This document shows positions 35,683 through 44,468 of a stretch of 64,000 bases of DNA, in pieces (position 1 is the first letter of the stretch; each line of letters starts with the position of its first letter). The notes under the pieces are model-generated. The model worked only from the letters and a program-made list of their open reading frames with translations, did not search any database and was not told the origin of the DNA. The translations under genes and the position numbers were made by a program. Source of the DNA: Rhodoferax sp. BAB1 (GTDB lineage Bacteria; Pseudomonadota; Gammaproteobacteria; Burkholderiales; Burkholderiaceae_C); the NCBI RefSeq assembly GCF_013334205.1, contig NZ_CP054424.1, positions 2,624,001 to 2,688,000 on the forward strand. The letters run 5' to 3'.

Positions 35683-37053
35683 ATGGCCCGCAATACCCAG
35701 GTCACCGCCGACCACAACGCCCCGCCCGTCACGCAAACCCTGGCCCGTTTTGTGGCCACGCATCCCTCGCGCGGCTGGAGCGACGCAGTGGACCACGAAG
35801 CCCACCGCACCTTCATGAACTGGCTGGGCTGTGCCGTGGGCGCCGCGCAGCACGAGTCCGCACACGCCGCGCTGGGCGCCGTCGCCATGCTGCAGCCGGC
35901 GCCACAGGCCAGCGTGCTGGGCCGCGCCGACAAGGTCGACATGGCCAGCGCCGCCCTGGTCAACGGCATCACCTCGCACACCTTTGACTTCGACGACACG
36001 CACCTGAAGACCATCATCCACCCGGCCGGCCCCGTGGCCTCGGCCGTGCTGGCCTTGGCCGAGCACAAGGGCCTGTCGGGCCGCGCCGTGATCGACGCGC
36101 TGGTGCTGGGCATCGACGTCTCCTGCCGCGTGGGCAACACCATGTACCCCGAGCACTACGACCGCGGCTGGCACATCACCGGCTCCACCGGCACCCTGGG
36201 TGCGGCCGCCGGCTGCGCCCGCCTGCTGGGCCTGGACGAGCACAAGACCGCCATGGCGCTGGGCATCGCCGCCTCGCAGCCCGTGGGCATGCGCGAGCAG
36301 TTCGGCACCATGACCAAACCCTTCCACCCGGGCGGCGCAGCGCGTGCCGGCCTGATGTCGGCGCTGCTGGCCAGCCAGGGTTTCACCGCCAGCCCGAAAG
36401 CACTGGAAGCGCCGCGCGGCATGATCCAGACCATCTCCACCAAATACGCGTGGAACGAGATCACGGATGAGTTGGGCCAGCGCTTCGAGATCTCCTTCAA
36501 CAGCTACAAGCCCTTCGCCTGCGGCATCGTGATCCACCCCAGCATCGACGCCTGCGCCCAGCTGCGCGCGCAGGGCGTGAAGGCCGAGGACGTGGAGCGC
36601 ATCGAGCTCAAGGTGCATTCGCTGGTGCTGGAACTCACGGGCAAGAAGGAACCGGCCGACGGCCTGCAGGGCAAGTTCAGCGTCTACCACGGCTGCGCCT
36701 GCGGCCTGATCTTCGGCAAGGCCGGTGAAGACCAGTACGCCGACGACATCGTCAACCGCCCCGACATGGTGGCACTGCGCCGCAAGGTGGTGGCAACTGT
36801 CGATGACAGCATCGACGAGGCCAGCGCCGACGTGACCGCCGTGCTCAAGGACGGCCGCCGGGTGCACGTCTTCGTCAAGCACGCCATCGGCTCGCTGGAG
36901 AACCCCATGACCGACGCCATGCTGGAAGGCAAGTTCCGCGACCTGTCGGATCCGGTGATCGGCAAGGGCAAGACGGGCGAACTGATCGCCGCCTGCTGGA
37001 AGCTGGGCAGCATCGGCGACGTGCGTCAGCTCACCGCCCTGGCACGTCCCTGA
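35683..37053 (+). CDS. MmgE/PrpD-family dehydratase or decarboxylase
   Basis: 456 residues. The family includes 2-methylcitrate dehydratase and cis-aconitate decarboxylase. Blocks: GITSHTFDFDDTHLKTIIHP, GWHITGSTGTLGAAAGCARL, FGTMTKPFHPGGAARAGLM and KPFACGIVIHPSID. Start at ATG 35683; a much longer in-frame reading through tctC is rejected. The exact substrate is not predictable; linkage to TctC suggests uptake and conversion of a di- or tricarboxylate. A run of ten C residues follows the stop (37059-37068). Confidence 0.92.
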   Translation: MARNTQVTADHNAPPVTQTLARFVATHPSRGWSDAVDHEAHRTFMNWLGCAVGAAQHESAHAALGAVAMLQPAPQASVLGRADKVDMASAALVNGITSHTFDFDDTHLKTIIHPAGPVASAVLALAEHKGLSGRAVIDALVLGIDVSCRVGNTMYPEHYDRGWHITGSTGTLGAAAGCARLLGLDEHKTAMALGIAASQPVGMREQFGTMTKPFHPGGAARAGLMSALLASQGFTASPKALEAPRGMIQTISTKYAWNEITDELGQRFEISFNSYKPFACGIVIHPSIDACAQLRAQGVKAEDVERIELKVHSLVLELTGKKEPADGLQGKFSVYHGCACGLIFGKAGEDQYADDIVNRPDMVALRRKVVATVDDSIDEASADVTAVLKDGRRVHVFVKHAIGSLENPMTDAMLEGKFRDLSDPVIGKGKTGELIAACWKLGSIGDVRQLTALARP

Positions 37054-37086
37054 AACAGCCCCCCCCCCGCGCTGCCACCTTGCTGC

Positions 37087-37632
37087 TCAACAGCATCTGG
37101 CAGCCAGGGAGGGAACGGTGCGGGCATCGCCCGGGAGCGAGGGCGCAGAGGCCGTCTCGTGGACGGGCAGGGTCAGCTCCATGCCCCGGTTCGGCGCCAG
37201 GCGCAGGAAGGCACCGAGTGCCGTCAGCAGCAGGGCCGCACTGACGATGATGGCCACCGGGTAATACAGATTGCCCGCCAGGTCCAGCTGGCTGTACTTG
37301 ATGACCATGATCAGGCCTTCCAGCGACAGCGCCACGCAGACCGTGCCGATGAAACGCGGCAGCGTGCGCCGGAGCATGACGATCACGTCGTGCCCCTCTT
37401 CTTCCCCATACTCCTTGCTGATCACCATGGCCAGCTCAAACACCGCCATGGCAATCACACCGGCATTGACGATCTTGATGACGATCTGCGTGATGTCCTC
37501 CCCGTGCAGGAGCTGACCGACCGCCGTGCCCAGGGTGGAGAGCAGGATGGTCGCGGAAATCGCCAGGAAGAGGAAGGTGAAACCCTTGGCGAAAACCTTC
37601 TGGATGGTGACGGACAAGGCGTCGTTTTTCAT
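37087..37632 (-). CDS. Conserved polytopic membrane protein, unknown
   Basis: 181 residues with four hydrophobic helices (FTFLFLAISATILL, KIVNAGVIAMAVFELAMVI, FIGTVCVALSLEGLIMVI, YYPVAIIVSAALLLTALGAF) and an acidic loop SKEYGEEEGHD. I do not recognise the family with confidence; the helix pattern faintly recalls PsiE-like proteins. ATG 37632 is chosen; ATG 37644 is an in-frame alternative and neither has a strong ribosome-binding site. It is divergent from the ABC operon, across a region that contains an FNR box. Confidence 0.7.
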   Translation of the reverse strand: MKNDALSVTIQKVFAKGFTFLFLAISATILLSTLGTAVGQLLHGEDITQIVIKIVNAGVIAMAVFELAMVISKEYGEEEGHDVIVMLRRTLPRFIGTVCVALSLEGLIMVIKYSQLDLAGNLYYPVAIIVSAALLLTALGAFLRLAPNRGMELTLPVHETASAPSLPGDARTVPSLAARCC

Positions 37633-37848
37633 GCTGCTTCCCATGGATGGTGGAGGGCTTGTTCAAGCCGGGCTGTTCCGAACGGTGGCCCTGCAAGCGT
37701 GCCCGAGACCAGCCACACGCAAGACCTAAAACCACCGGGCATCAGGAACCGGTCCGACCTTACGCATCTTTCATCTGGCATCCCGGCAAAAAGATTTTTT
37801 GTTTCCAACGTTACGGCCGCAGCGCGCCCACCGCACCGGCACGCATCC

Positions 37849-37862
37849 TTGATCTACATCAA
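37849..37862 (+). promoter_or_regulatory. FNR box (perfect consensus)
   Basis: TTGATCTACATCAA matches the TTGAT-N4-ATCAA consensus of FNR/DNR regulators at all ten fixed positions. It lies 74 bp before the ABC ATPase start and centres about 60 bp upstream of the predicted transcription start, where class I activation is expected. It could also act on the divergent membrane gene. Confidence 0.7.
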
Positions 37863-37880
37863 ATCCAGGCCGGGCCTGGT

Positions 37881-37909
37881 TTGACAACCCCTGGGGGCAT
37901 GCTTATAAG
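37881..37909 (+). promoter_or_regulatory. Sigma70-type promoter of the ABC/LolA-like operon
   Basis: TTGACA (37881-37886) and TATAAG (37904-37909) are spaced by 17 bp, close to the sigma70 consensus. Transcription would begin near 37916, about 20 nt before the first gene. Confidence 0.65.
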
Positions 37910-37935
37910 GGAGCCTTGCTCACTGCAAGGCCGTC

Positions 37936-38622
37936 ATGTCACTGATCGAAGCGAGCGCCGTCTCCAAAATCTACCGTTCCGGCGATGTCGAGTTCTATGC
38001 GCTGCGCGACATCTCGCTCACCATCGACACCCGGGAATTCGTCGCCTTCGTCGGCCCCTCCGGTAGCGGCAAGTCCACCCTGCTCAACCTGATCGGCTGC
38101 CTCGACCACCCCAGCAGTGGCCGCCTGACCGTGATGGGCACGGACGTGGCGGCGCTGGACCGCAAGGCGTCCGCCCACTTTCGCGGCGAGAACCTGGGTT
38201 TCGTGTTCCAGGAGTTCAACCTGGTGCCCGTGCTGTCGGCCTACGAGAACGTCGAGTACCCGCTGCTGATGGTGCGCGGCTGGGCGCCCGCCAAGCGGCA
38301 TGCCCAGGTCATGAAGCTGCTGGACGCCGTGGGCATGGCCGCGCAGGCCCACAAGCGGCCCGACCAGCTCTCCGGCGGCCAGAAGCAGCGCGTCGCGGTA
38401 GCGCGCGCGCTGGTGTCGGAACCCAAGCTGGTGCTGGCCGACGAACCCACGGCCAACCTCGACCATGAAACCGCCCACAAGGTGATCGCCCTCATGAAAC
38501 AGATGCGCGACGACTACGGCACCACCTTCGTCTTTTCCACCCACGACCCCAAGATCATGCAGGCCGCCGAACGCACGCTGATGCTGGAAGACGGCCGCCT
38601 GGTGAAGGAGGTGCACGCATGA
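37936..38622 (+). CDS. ABC transporter ATPase, LolD/MacB type
   Basis: 228 residues. Walker [10 protein letters not shown] (about 41-49), Q-loop [10 protein letters not shown], signature LSGGQKQR, Walker B LVLADEP and H-loop STHD are all intact. The MacB/LolD subfamily powers FtsX-type permeases in mechanotransmission, not classic import. It overlaps the permease gene by 4 bp (ATGA). First gene of a four-gene operon with permease, LolA-like protein and outer-membrane barrel, behind an FNR box. Confidence 0.94.
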   Translation: MSLIEASAVSKIYRSGDVEFYALRDISLTIDTREFVAFVGPSGSGKSTLLNLIGCLDHPSSGRLTVMGTDVAALDRKASAHFRGENLGFVFQEFNLVPVLSAYENVEYPLLMVRGWAPAKRHAQVMKLLDAVGMAAQAHKRPDQLSGGQKQRVAVARALVSEPKLVLADEPTANLDHETAHKVIALMKQMRDDYGTTFVFSTHDPKIMQAAERTLMLEDGRLVKEVHA

Positions 38623-39863
38623 TCGCCGTTCTTCGCCTCTCGGCGCGCAACCTGATGCGCTACCACCGCCGCACCCTGCTGACGGCCGGCCTGATCACGC
38701 TGGGCGTGCTGGCCATGCTGCTCTTCGTCTCGGCGGCCGGCTCCTTCAAGCAGGTCATGATCGGCCAGATCACCGACAGCCTGCTGGGCCACATGGAGGT
38801 GCACCGCCGGGGCTACGTGGCCTCGGTGGACAACCTGCCGCTCAACCTCAACCTCTCGCCCCAGCTGATCAACAAGGTGAAGGCCGAGCTGGACGCCGAA
38901 CCGGCCATCGCCGCCTATTCGGTGCGCCTGAAGCTGGGCGCCATGTTCAGCAACTTCAACGAAACCACCAGCATCCGCCTCAACGGCATCGACCCGGTAG
39001 CCGAGGACGCCGCCGCGCCGGGCCTGCGCACCCGCATCATCGAAGGCGGTCGCGAAGGGCCCCTGCTGGCGCCGGGCGAACTGCTGATCCCCGAACTGCT
39101 GGCGCGCGGCATGAAGGTCAAAGTCGGCGACTCGGTGGTGCTGGTGGCAACCAACCGCGAGGGTTCGGTCAACGGCAAGAACTTCAAGGTGCGCGGCGTG
39201 CTCGAACCCGTGACCGGCCCGGGCGGGCGCGACGCCTACCTGCACACGGACGACGCGCGCGAACTGCTGCGCATGGACGAGGCCGAGGCCATGGAAATCG
39301 TGGTGCGACTCAAGGACCTCGGCAAACTCGACAAGGTCATGGCCTCGCTGGGCGCCCGGCTGGGACAGCTGACCAACCCGCAGGGCCGGCCCGTGCTGGA
39401 GCTGCACGACTGGAAGGGGCTTTCGCCCTTTGCGAACATCGCCAGCATGATCGACCTCATGACCCTGTTCATCCGCGTGATGCTGGTGGCCATCGTGCTG
39501 ACCAGCGTCATGAACGTGATGCTGATGGCCGTGTACGAGCGCATCCGCGAGATCGGCACGCTGGCCGCCATCGGCACGCCGCCGAGCCGCATCCTCGGCC
39601 TCTACGTGGGCGAAGGCCTGCTGCTGGGCCTGCTGGGGGCCATCGTCGGCGTGGCCCTGAGCGCGGCCGTGGTGGGCCTGCTGAACCTCTACCCCCTGCA
39701 GTTCCCCTTCGGCCGGCAGCTGATCACCCTGCACCCCACACTCTCGGCAGGCGAGATGCTCTCCGTCGCCCTGCTGGTGGTGGGCATGGCCGTCATCGCC
39801 AGCCTGCAACCGGCCTGGCGCGCCTCGCGCATGGACCCGATCCAGGCGCTGCGCCACGTTTGA
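38619..39863 (+). CDS. FtsX-domain ABC permease (MacB/LolC/LolE type)
   Basis: 414 residues with the MacB architecture: one N-terminal helix (TLLTAGLITLGVLAMLLFVS), a large periplasmic domain (about 45-270), then three helices in the FtsX domain ending ASRMDPIQALRHV. Such permeases move or extract lipoproteins, lipids or peptides at the periplasmic face. The partner ATPase is immediately upstream and a LolA-like protein follows 10 bp downstream, suggesting transfer of a lipidated or hydrophobic cargo. Confidence 0.93.
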   Translation: MIAVLRLSARNLMRYHRRTLLTAGLITLGVLAMLLFVSAAGSFKQVMIGQITDSLLGHMEVHRRGYVASVDNLPLNLNLSPQLINKVKAELDAEPAIAAYSVRLKLGAMFSNFNETTSIRLNGIDPVAEDAAAPGLRTRIIEGGREGPLLAPGELLIPELLARGMKVKVGDSVVLVATNREGSVNGKNFKVRGVLEPVTGPGGRDAYLHTDDARELLRMDEAEAMEIVVRLKDLGKLDKVMASLGARLGQLTNPQGRPVLELHDWKGLSPFANIASMIDLMTLFIRVMLVAIVLTSVMNVMLMAVYERIREIGTLAAIGTPPSRILGLYVGEGLLLGLLGAIVGVALSAAVVGLLNLYPLQFPFGRQLITLHPTLSAGEMLSVALLVVGMAVIASLQPAWRASRMDPIQALRHV

Positions 39864-39873
39864 AAGTCGCTCC

Positions 39874-40608
39874 ATGAAACTGAAACATTTCCTCGCCCTG
39901 GCCTGCGCCTGCCTGCCCGCCGCCGTGCTGGCGCTGGACGGACGGGCCCTGCTCGAAAAGGTCGACCGCAACCTCGAACCCGAGGCCTACGAGATGACAC
40001 GCAAGCTCATCAACGAGGAGCCCGACGGCAAGCGCAAGGAATTCATCCTCTACTCGGTCAAGAAGGGGCGTGACAAGGTGGCCGCGCTCTTCCTGGCGCC
40101 GGCCAGCGACAAGGGCCGCAGCACCCTGCGCCAGGGCGACAACATGTGGCTCTACATCCCCAACGTCGGCAAGCCGGTGCGCATCACCAGCCTGCAGTCG
40201 GTGACGGGCGGCGTCTTCAACAACGCCGACATCCTGCGCGTGGACTATTCCGAGGAATACGACGTCACCAGCGCCAGCGAAGAGGGCGCCAACTACCTGC
40301 TCGACCTCAAGGCCAAGACCGGCGCCGTGGCCTACGACCGCCTGAAGCTCACGGTGGACAAGAAGACCGTGCTGCCCACCCGCATCGAAGCCTATGCCGC
40401 CAGCGGCATGCTGGTCAAGACCCTGCACTTCAAGGACATCAAGGACTTCGGCGGCGGCATCCGCCGACCGGCCACGGTGGAAACCGACAGCCCGCTGTAC
40501 AAGGGCTACAAGTCCGTCATGCTCTACGCGGCCGTGAAGAAGCGCACCGTGGCCGACGAAGTCTTCACGCTGAACTTCATGTCGCGCCTGGACGAGCTGC
40601 GCAAGTGA
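39874..40608 (+). CDS. LolA-like outer-membrane lipoprotein-sorting protein
   Basis: 244 residues, signal peptide cleaved near VLALDG, mature domain of the LolA-like family (COG2834 type) that forms an open beta-barrel binding acyl chains. Characteristic stretch: RQGDNMWLYIPNVGKPVRI. It is not the housekeeping LolA, which has different context. It sits between the ABC permease and the barrel gene and overlaps the latter by 4 bp, so it is the probable periplasmic shuttle of this system. Confidence 0.88.
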   Translation: MKLKHFLALACACLPAAVLALDGRALLEKVDRNLEPEAYEMTRKLINEEPDGKRKEFILYSVKKGRDKVAALFLAPASDKGRSTLRQGDNMWLYIPNVGKPVRITSLQSVTGGVFNNADILRVDYSEEYDVTSASEEGANYLLDLKAKTGAVAYDRLKLTVDKKTVLPTRIEAYAASGMLVKTLHFKDIKDFGGGIRRPATVETDSPLYKGYKSVMLYAAVKKRTVADEVFTLNFMSRLDELRK

Positions 40609-41888
40609 TCCGCGGCGCCGTCACGGCCTGCCTGCTGGCCGCCGCCGTGACCGGCGCCCATGCTGCCGACTACAGCTTCAACCTCTCGGAAATCGAACCT
40701 TCCCCCTGGGAGCTGAACGGCTTCGTCGAGGCCAAGGCCGAGCACTACTCCCTGCGCCCCGACAGCGCGATGTATCCACTGAGCTTTCCCGGCGCGGGCA
40801 GCCGCAGCACGCTGGACCGCCAGAGCGCCGGCTACGAACTCGCCGGCAAATACCAGCGCGACACCCTCACGCTGTATGGGCGCCTGGCCGGCACCGCCGC
40901 CCACGACGCGCTGGAAACCCGCCACACCACCACCTGGTACGAAGCAGGCCTGCGCCTGAGCCCGACCACGGGCCTGTCCCTCGATGCCGGCAAGCAGCTG
41001 CAGCGCTGGGGCAAGGGTTATGCCTGGAACCCGGTGGGCTTCTTCGAACGCCCCAAGGACCCGAGCGACCCGACCCTGTCGCGCGAAGGGTATGTGATGG
41101 CCACCGCCGACTGGGTGCACAGCCTGCCCGGCACGCTGGCCGCCGTGGGTTTCATGCCCGTGCTGCTGCCCGTCAACAGCGCCCTGAACCGGGACTACGG
41201 CAGCCCGGACGAACTCAATGCCGGCGCCAAGCTCTACCTGCTGTGGGCCGACACCGACATCGACCTGATGTGGGCCGCCAAAGGCAGCCGTCCCGAACGC
41301 GTGGGCCTGGACTTCTCGCGCAACCTCGGCAGCCAGTGGGAAGTGCACGGCGAATGGGCGCGCACCATCAGCGCCAGCCAGCGCGTGGTCAACGCCGATG
41401 GCAGCGTGGGCACGCGCATCGGCAACGCCGACAGCTGGTTGCTGGGCGCCCGTTACCTGACCGAGAACGAGGTCACCTGGATCCTGGAGCTCTACCGCAA
41501 CGGCCTGGGTTATGCGCAGGATGAACTCAGCGCCTTCTACCAGCTGGTCAGCGACGCCTACGCCCCTGGGGGCACGCTCGCCGACCAGAACCTGGCGCGC
41601 TCCCTGGCGCAATCGGCTTATGCGCGCCCCACGGCAGGCAGCCACTACGTCTACCTGCGCGTCAGCGCCAAGGACCCCTTCGACTGGCTCTACGTCACAC
41701 CGGCGCTGTCCATCATCGCCAATGCGAACGACCACAGCTGGCAGGCGGCTCCCGAACTCAGCTACACCGGCTGGCAGAACGTCGAACTGCGCGCGCGTGC
41801 CATCCTGCTGCACGGTGCGGCCGGCACCGAGTTCGGCGAGAAGGCCACGGGGCGGCGCATCGAACTGCTCGCGCGGCTCTACTTCTGA
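40605..41888 (+). CDS. Predicted outer-membrane beta-barrel protein
   Basis: 427 residues from a GTG start that overlaps the previous stop (GTGA). Signal peptide (cleavage near AHAAD), then many alternating aromatic/polar strands and the C-terminal ELLARLYF, whose last Phe is the outer-membrane-protein signature. I do not recognise a named family; it resembles the DUF1302/alginate-export style of barrels. As the last gene of the ABC/LolA-like operon it may receive the cargo or form its outer-membrane exit. Confidence 0.8.
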   Translation: MIRGAVTACLLAAAVTGAHAADYSFNLSEIEPSPWELNGFVEAKAEHYSLRPDSAMYPLSFPGAGSRSTLDRQSAGYELAGKYQRDTLTLYGRLAGTAAHDALETRHTTTWYEAGLRLSPTTGLSLDAGKQLQRWGKGYAWNPVGFFERPKDPSDPTLSREGYVMATADWVHSLPGTLAAVGFMPVLLPVNSALNRDYGSPDELNAGAKLYLLWADTDIDLMWAAKGSRPERVGLDFSRNLGSQWEVHGEWARTISASQRVVNADGSVGTRIGNADSWLLGARYLTENEVTWILELYRNGLGYAQDELSAFYQLVSDAYAPGGTLADQNLARSLAQSAYARPTAGSHYVYLRVSAKDPFDWLYVTPALSIIANANDHSWQAAPELSYTGWQNVELRARAILLHGAAGTEFGEKATGRRIELLARLYF

Positions 41889-41930
41889 CAAGCCGCCACC
41901 CGGCTCACGCAGCTGGTGGAGATGCCGGGG

Positions 41931-42581
41931 TCAGCCCCCGAGCGCCGCGATCGAATACGCCAGGTTCTCGCGCGCCCGGCCTTCGATCTCCTCGCGGATC
42001 AGGGGGGTGCCGAAGATCGGCTCGCGCGCCAGGAATTCCCTGAGGATCTCGCGCCGCTTGCGCCGGAACAGGAATCCCGGCACCCAGCCGTACTCGGCGC
42101 GCACCTGCTCCTCGTAGTCGAGGAAACGGGGCCGGGGCGCGCCCAGGATGGACAGGTCGATATCAACCAGCAGTTGCTGGTCGCCCCCGTTGGGCAGGGC
42201 CGCATGGCAGGTGGCCATGATGTGCCCGGCGATGCGTTCGATGGCCGCGGCGCCCACCCCTGCTGCACGGAGCTCGGCCTGCGCCCACGCCGCACTGCGG
42301 GCCTCGTTGTCCTTGCCGCGCACGTCGTACACCGCGTCGTGGAACCACAGCGCCATCTCCACCTCGGCGGGATGTTCGGCCAGTGCACGGCTGCGCTCGA
42401 ACAGCGCCAGACATTCGTCCAGGTGCTGCAGGGTGTGATATCTGCGCTGCGGTTCGGCCCAGGATGCAAGCAGGCGGTCCATCAGGACCTGGCCCTCACC
42501 GGCGGCCCCCAGCGCCAACCAGCAACGGGCCCAGGACGTCTGCAAGCGGCTGCTATCCGGCAGGTCCTGCATAGCCCTCAT
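41931..42581 (-). CDS. HD-superfamily metal-dependent phosphohydrolase
   Basis: 216 residues of the predicted HD phosphohydrolase group COG4339. HD-type ligands: [18 protein letters not shown] and a later VDIDLSILG. Substrate unknown. ATG 42581 overlaps the VF530 stop (ATGA), so translational coupling supports this start over the ATG three codons later. Last of a three-gene minus-strand unit with proQ-like and VF530 genes. Confidence 0.85.
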   Translation of the reverse strand: MRAMQDLPDSSRLQTSWARCWLALGAAGEGQVLMDRLLASWAEPQRRYHTLQHLDECLALFERSRALAEHPAEVEMALWFHDAVYDVRGKDNEARSAAWAQAELRAAGVGAAAIERIAGHIMATCHAALPNGGDQQLLVDIDLSILGAPRPRFLDYEEQVRAEYGWVPGFLFRRKRREILREFLAREPIFGTPLIREEIEGRARENLAYSIAALGG

Positions 42582-42823
42582 CTCCGCGCACGCTGCTGCT
42601 CGCGTTGCATGTAGAGATACAGCCCTTCCACCTTCTCGCGTGCCCAGGGGGTCTTGCGCAAAAACGTGAGGCTCGACTTGATGCTGGGGTCCACTTGAAA
42701 GCAGCGCACCGCGATGCGCTCGGCCAGGCCGGGCCAGCCGTAGTGCGCCACCAGCGCCGTGAGGATGGCCTCCAGCGTCAGGCCGTGCAGCGGGTTGCGC
42801 GGCTGGGCGGGCGGCGGCGGCAT
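42578..42823 (-). CDS. VF530 family (DUF2132) protein
   Basis: 81 residues with the VF530 signature [20 protein letters not shown], then [20 protein letters not shown]. Members are small helical proteins with structural resemblance to DNA-binding folds; no function is established. ATG 42823 is 23 bp after the ProQ-like gene. Confidence 0.9.
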   Translation of the reverse strand: MPPPPAQPRNPLHGLTLEAILTALVAHYGWPGLAERIAVRCFQVDPSIKSSLTFLRKTPWAREKVEGLYLYMQREQQRARR

Positions 42824-42846
42824 GGACACGGGCGGCCCGTCCGGCT

Positions 42847-43560
42847 TCAAGCCGTAGCGGCGGCGGCCTGCGCGCGCCGTTTGCTGGCCAGCGCGGCCTT
42901 GATGACGTCGCGCTCGGCCACGCCATACATGTCGGCGAAATCGCGCGCACTCTTGCCGCTGGCCTCGAAGGCTTTGTACAGCGCCTCCTCGCGGGCGATC
43001 TTCTCCGCGCTCACGTTCAGGGCCTCGTCCAGCAGCGCCATGATGGTGTCGTCCTGCGAGGGCAGCCGCGCCAGATAGTCCTGGCGGCTCAGGCCCGAGG
43101 CTTCGAAGGCGGCCGACAACTGGGCCCGCAGCTTGGGGGCCAGGTCCTCCTGCGTGCGGGCCTGGCGACGGCGGTGCAGCTCCACCAGGGTCTGGAAGAC
43201 GTGCTCGGGTGCCACCTCTTCCACGGCCACGCCGTCCAGGTCGTGCCGGGCCTTGCCCGCCGCCACGCATTGCAGGTAGCGGGTGGAGCGCGCGTGCACG
43301 GCCAGCGCGGCCTTCAGGCTGTCGCGCTGGAACACTTCCGGGTGCCGCTCCAGCAGGTCCTGGAAGATGCCGCGCTTGAGCGGCAGGAAGTCGGCGCCGA
43401 AGAGACGGGGGTAGAGGCCGAAGAGCTGCTCCAGCACGGGCAGCGCCGACTGCTTGCGCGCGGCCAGGCTGCTCTTGCCTTCGGGTTTGGCCGCTGGTGC
43501 GGTTGCGTTGGCAGGCGTTTCGGCCGAAGCCGCGGTAGACAGGGAAGTGCTGGTCGTCAT
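42847..43560 (-). CDS. proQ: ProQ/FinO-family RNA-binding protein
   Basis: 237 residues. A low-complexity N-terminus (1-35) precedes the FinO domain (about 38-150), seen in [20 protein letters not shown] and the [20 protein letters not shown] segment. The C-terminal ~75 residues are a family extension with no known fold. FinO-domain proteins bind structured small RNAs and 3' ends as global RNA chaperones. It heads the ProQ-VF530-HD unit. Confidence 0.88.
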   Translation of the reverse strand: MTTSTSLSTAASAETPANATAPAAKPEGKSSLAARKQSALPVLEQLFGLYPRLFGADFLPLKRGIFQDLLERHPEVFQRDSLKAALAVHARSTRYLQCVAAGKARHDLDGVAVEEVAPEHVFQTLVELHRRRQARTQEDLAPKLRAQLSAAFEASGLSRQDYLARLPSQDDTIMALLDEALNVSAEKIAREEALYKAFEASGKSARDFADMYGVAERDVIKAALASKRRAQAAAATA

Positions 43561-43637
43561 GGGTGTCGAATTTCGGAGAAGCCCCGATTGTCCGTCACCC
43601 GGGCCGGCCTGTCCCCTGGCCCCATTAGACTTGCGGC

Positions 43638-44468
43638 ATGACCTGGCACGCCTCGCTGCAACTCGATTACACCCGTGATGGCCCGCGCAGCGTGGCGCAC
43701 TACCTGCATGACGGCCCCTTGCGCATCCTGCAAAGCCTCTACCCCGAAGGCGGGGCCATCTGCCACAACGTGCTGGTGCACCCGCCCGGCGGCCTGGTGG
43801 GCGGCGACACGCTGGACATCAAGCTCTCCGTCGGCCCCGGCGCCCACGGCCTGGTCACCACGCCCGGCGCCACGCGCTTTTACCGCAGCAGCAGTGAAGT
43901 CGCGCGCCAGTGGGTGCATGCGCGCCTCGAAGCCGGTGCCCGCCTGGAATGGCTGCCGCTGGAGGCGCTGGCCTACAACCAGTGCCGCGCCGAGAACAAG
44001 GCCGTGTTCGAACTGGCGCCCGGCGCCGAGCTCATGGGCTGGGACGTGACCGCCCTGGGCCTGCCCATGGCGGACTTGCCTTTTGCCGAAGGCACGTTCG
44101 CGCAGCACCTGGAAGTCCCCGGCGTCTGGCTGGAGCAGGGCCGCATCGCCGCCAGCGACACCCGCCTGATGGACGGTCCGCTGGGCCTGGCCGGCCAGCG
44201 CTGCATGGGCACGCTGTTTTTCGTGGCGGGCGAACCTATCCCGCGCGAGCGGCGCGAAACCGCGCTGGAGGTGGTGCGCGAGCTGATCGCCGCGCACGAC
44301 CTGCGCGCCACCGCCGGCGCCACCAGCCCCCATCCCCAGGTGCTGGTGGTGCGTGTGCTGGCCCCGCTGGTGGAGCCTGCCATGGGACTGCTCAAGAGCC
44401 TGCGCGCCGCCTGGCGCCAGCAGCTCTGGCAACTCGACGCCGTGCCGCCGCGCATCTGGGCGATGTGA
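43638..44468 (+). CDS. ureD: Urease accessory protein UreD (isolated)
   Basis: 276 residues, the UreD/UreH scaffold needed for nickel delivery to urease: HDGPLRILQSLYPEGGAICH, VHPPGGLVGGDTLDI, TTPGATRFYRSS and EALAYNQCRAENKAVFE. It looks full length and intact. No ureA, B, C, E, F or G is in the window and a convergent LysR gene abuts its stop by 0 bp, so it is separated from any urease cluster by at least 20 kb downstream. Confidence 0.94.
   Translation: MTWHASLQLDYTRDGPRSVAHYLHDGPLRILQSLYPEGGAICHNVLVHPPGGLVGGDTLDIKLSVGPGAHGLVTTPGATRFYRSSSEVARQWVHARLEAGARLEWLPLEALAYNQCRAENKAVFELAPGAELMGWDVTALGLPMADLPFAEGTFAQHLEVPGVWLEQGRIAASDTRLMDGPLGLAGQRCMGTLFFVAGEPIPRERRETALEVVRELIAAHDLRATAGATSPHPQVLVVRVLAPLVEPAMGLLKSLRAAWRQQLWQLDAVPPRIWAM

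Noticed and set aside
37849..37862. Assigning the FNR box to the minus-strand membrane gene only
   Set aside because: No -10 element fits at the expected distance on that side, while a near-consensus promoter lies at the right distance on the plus strand.
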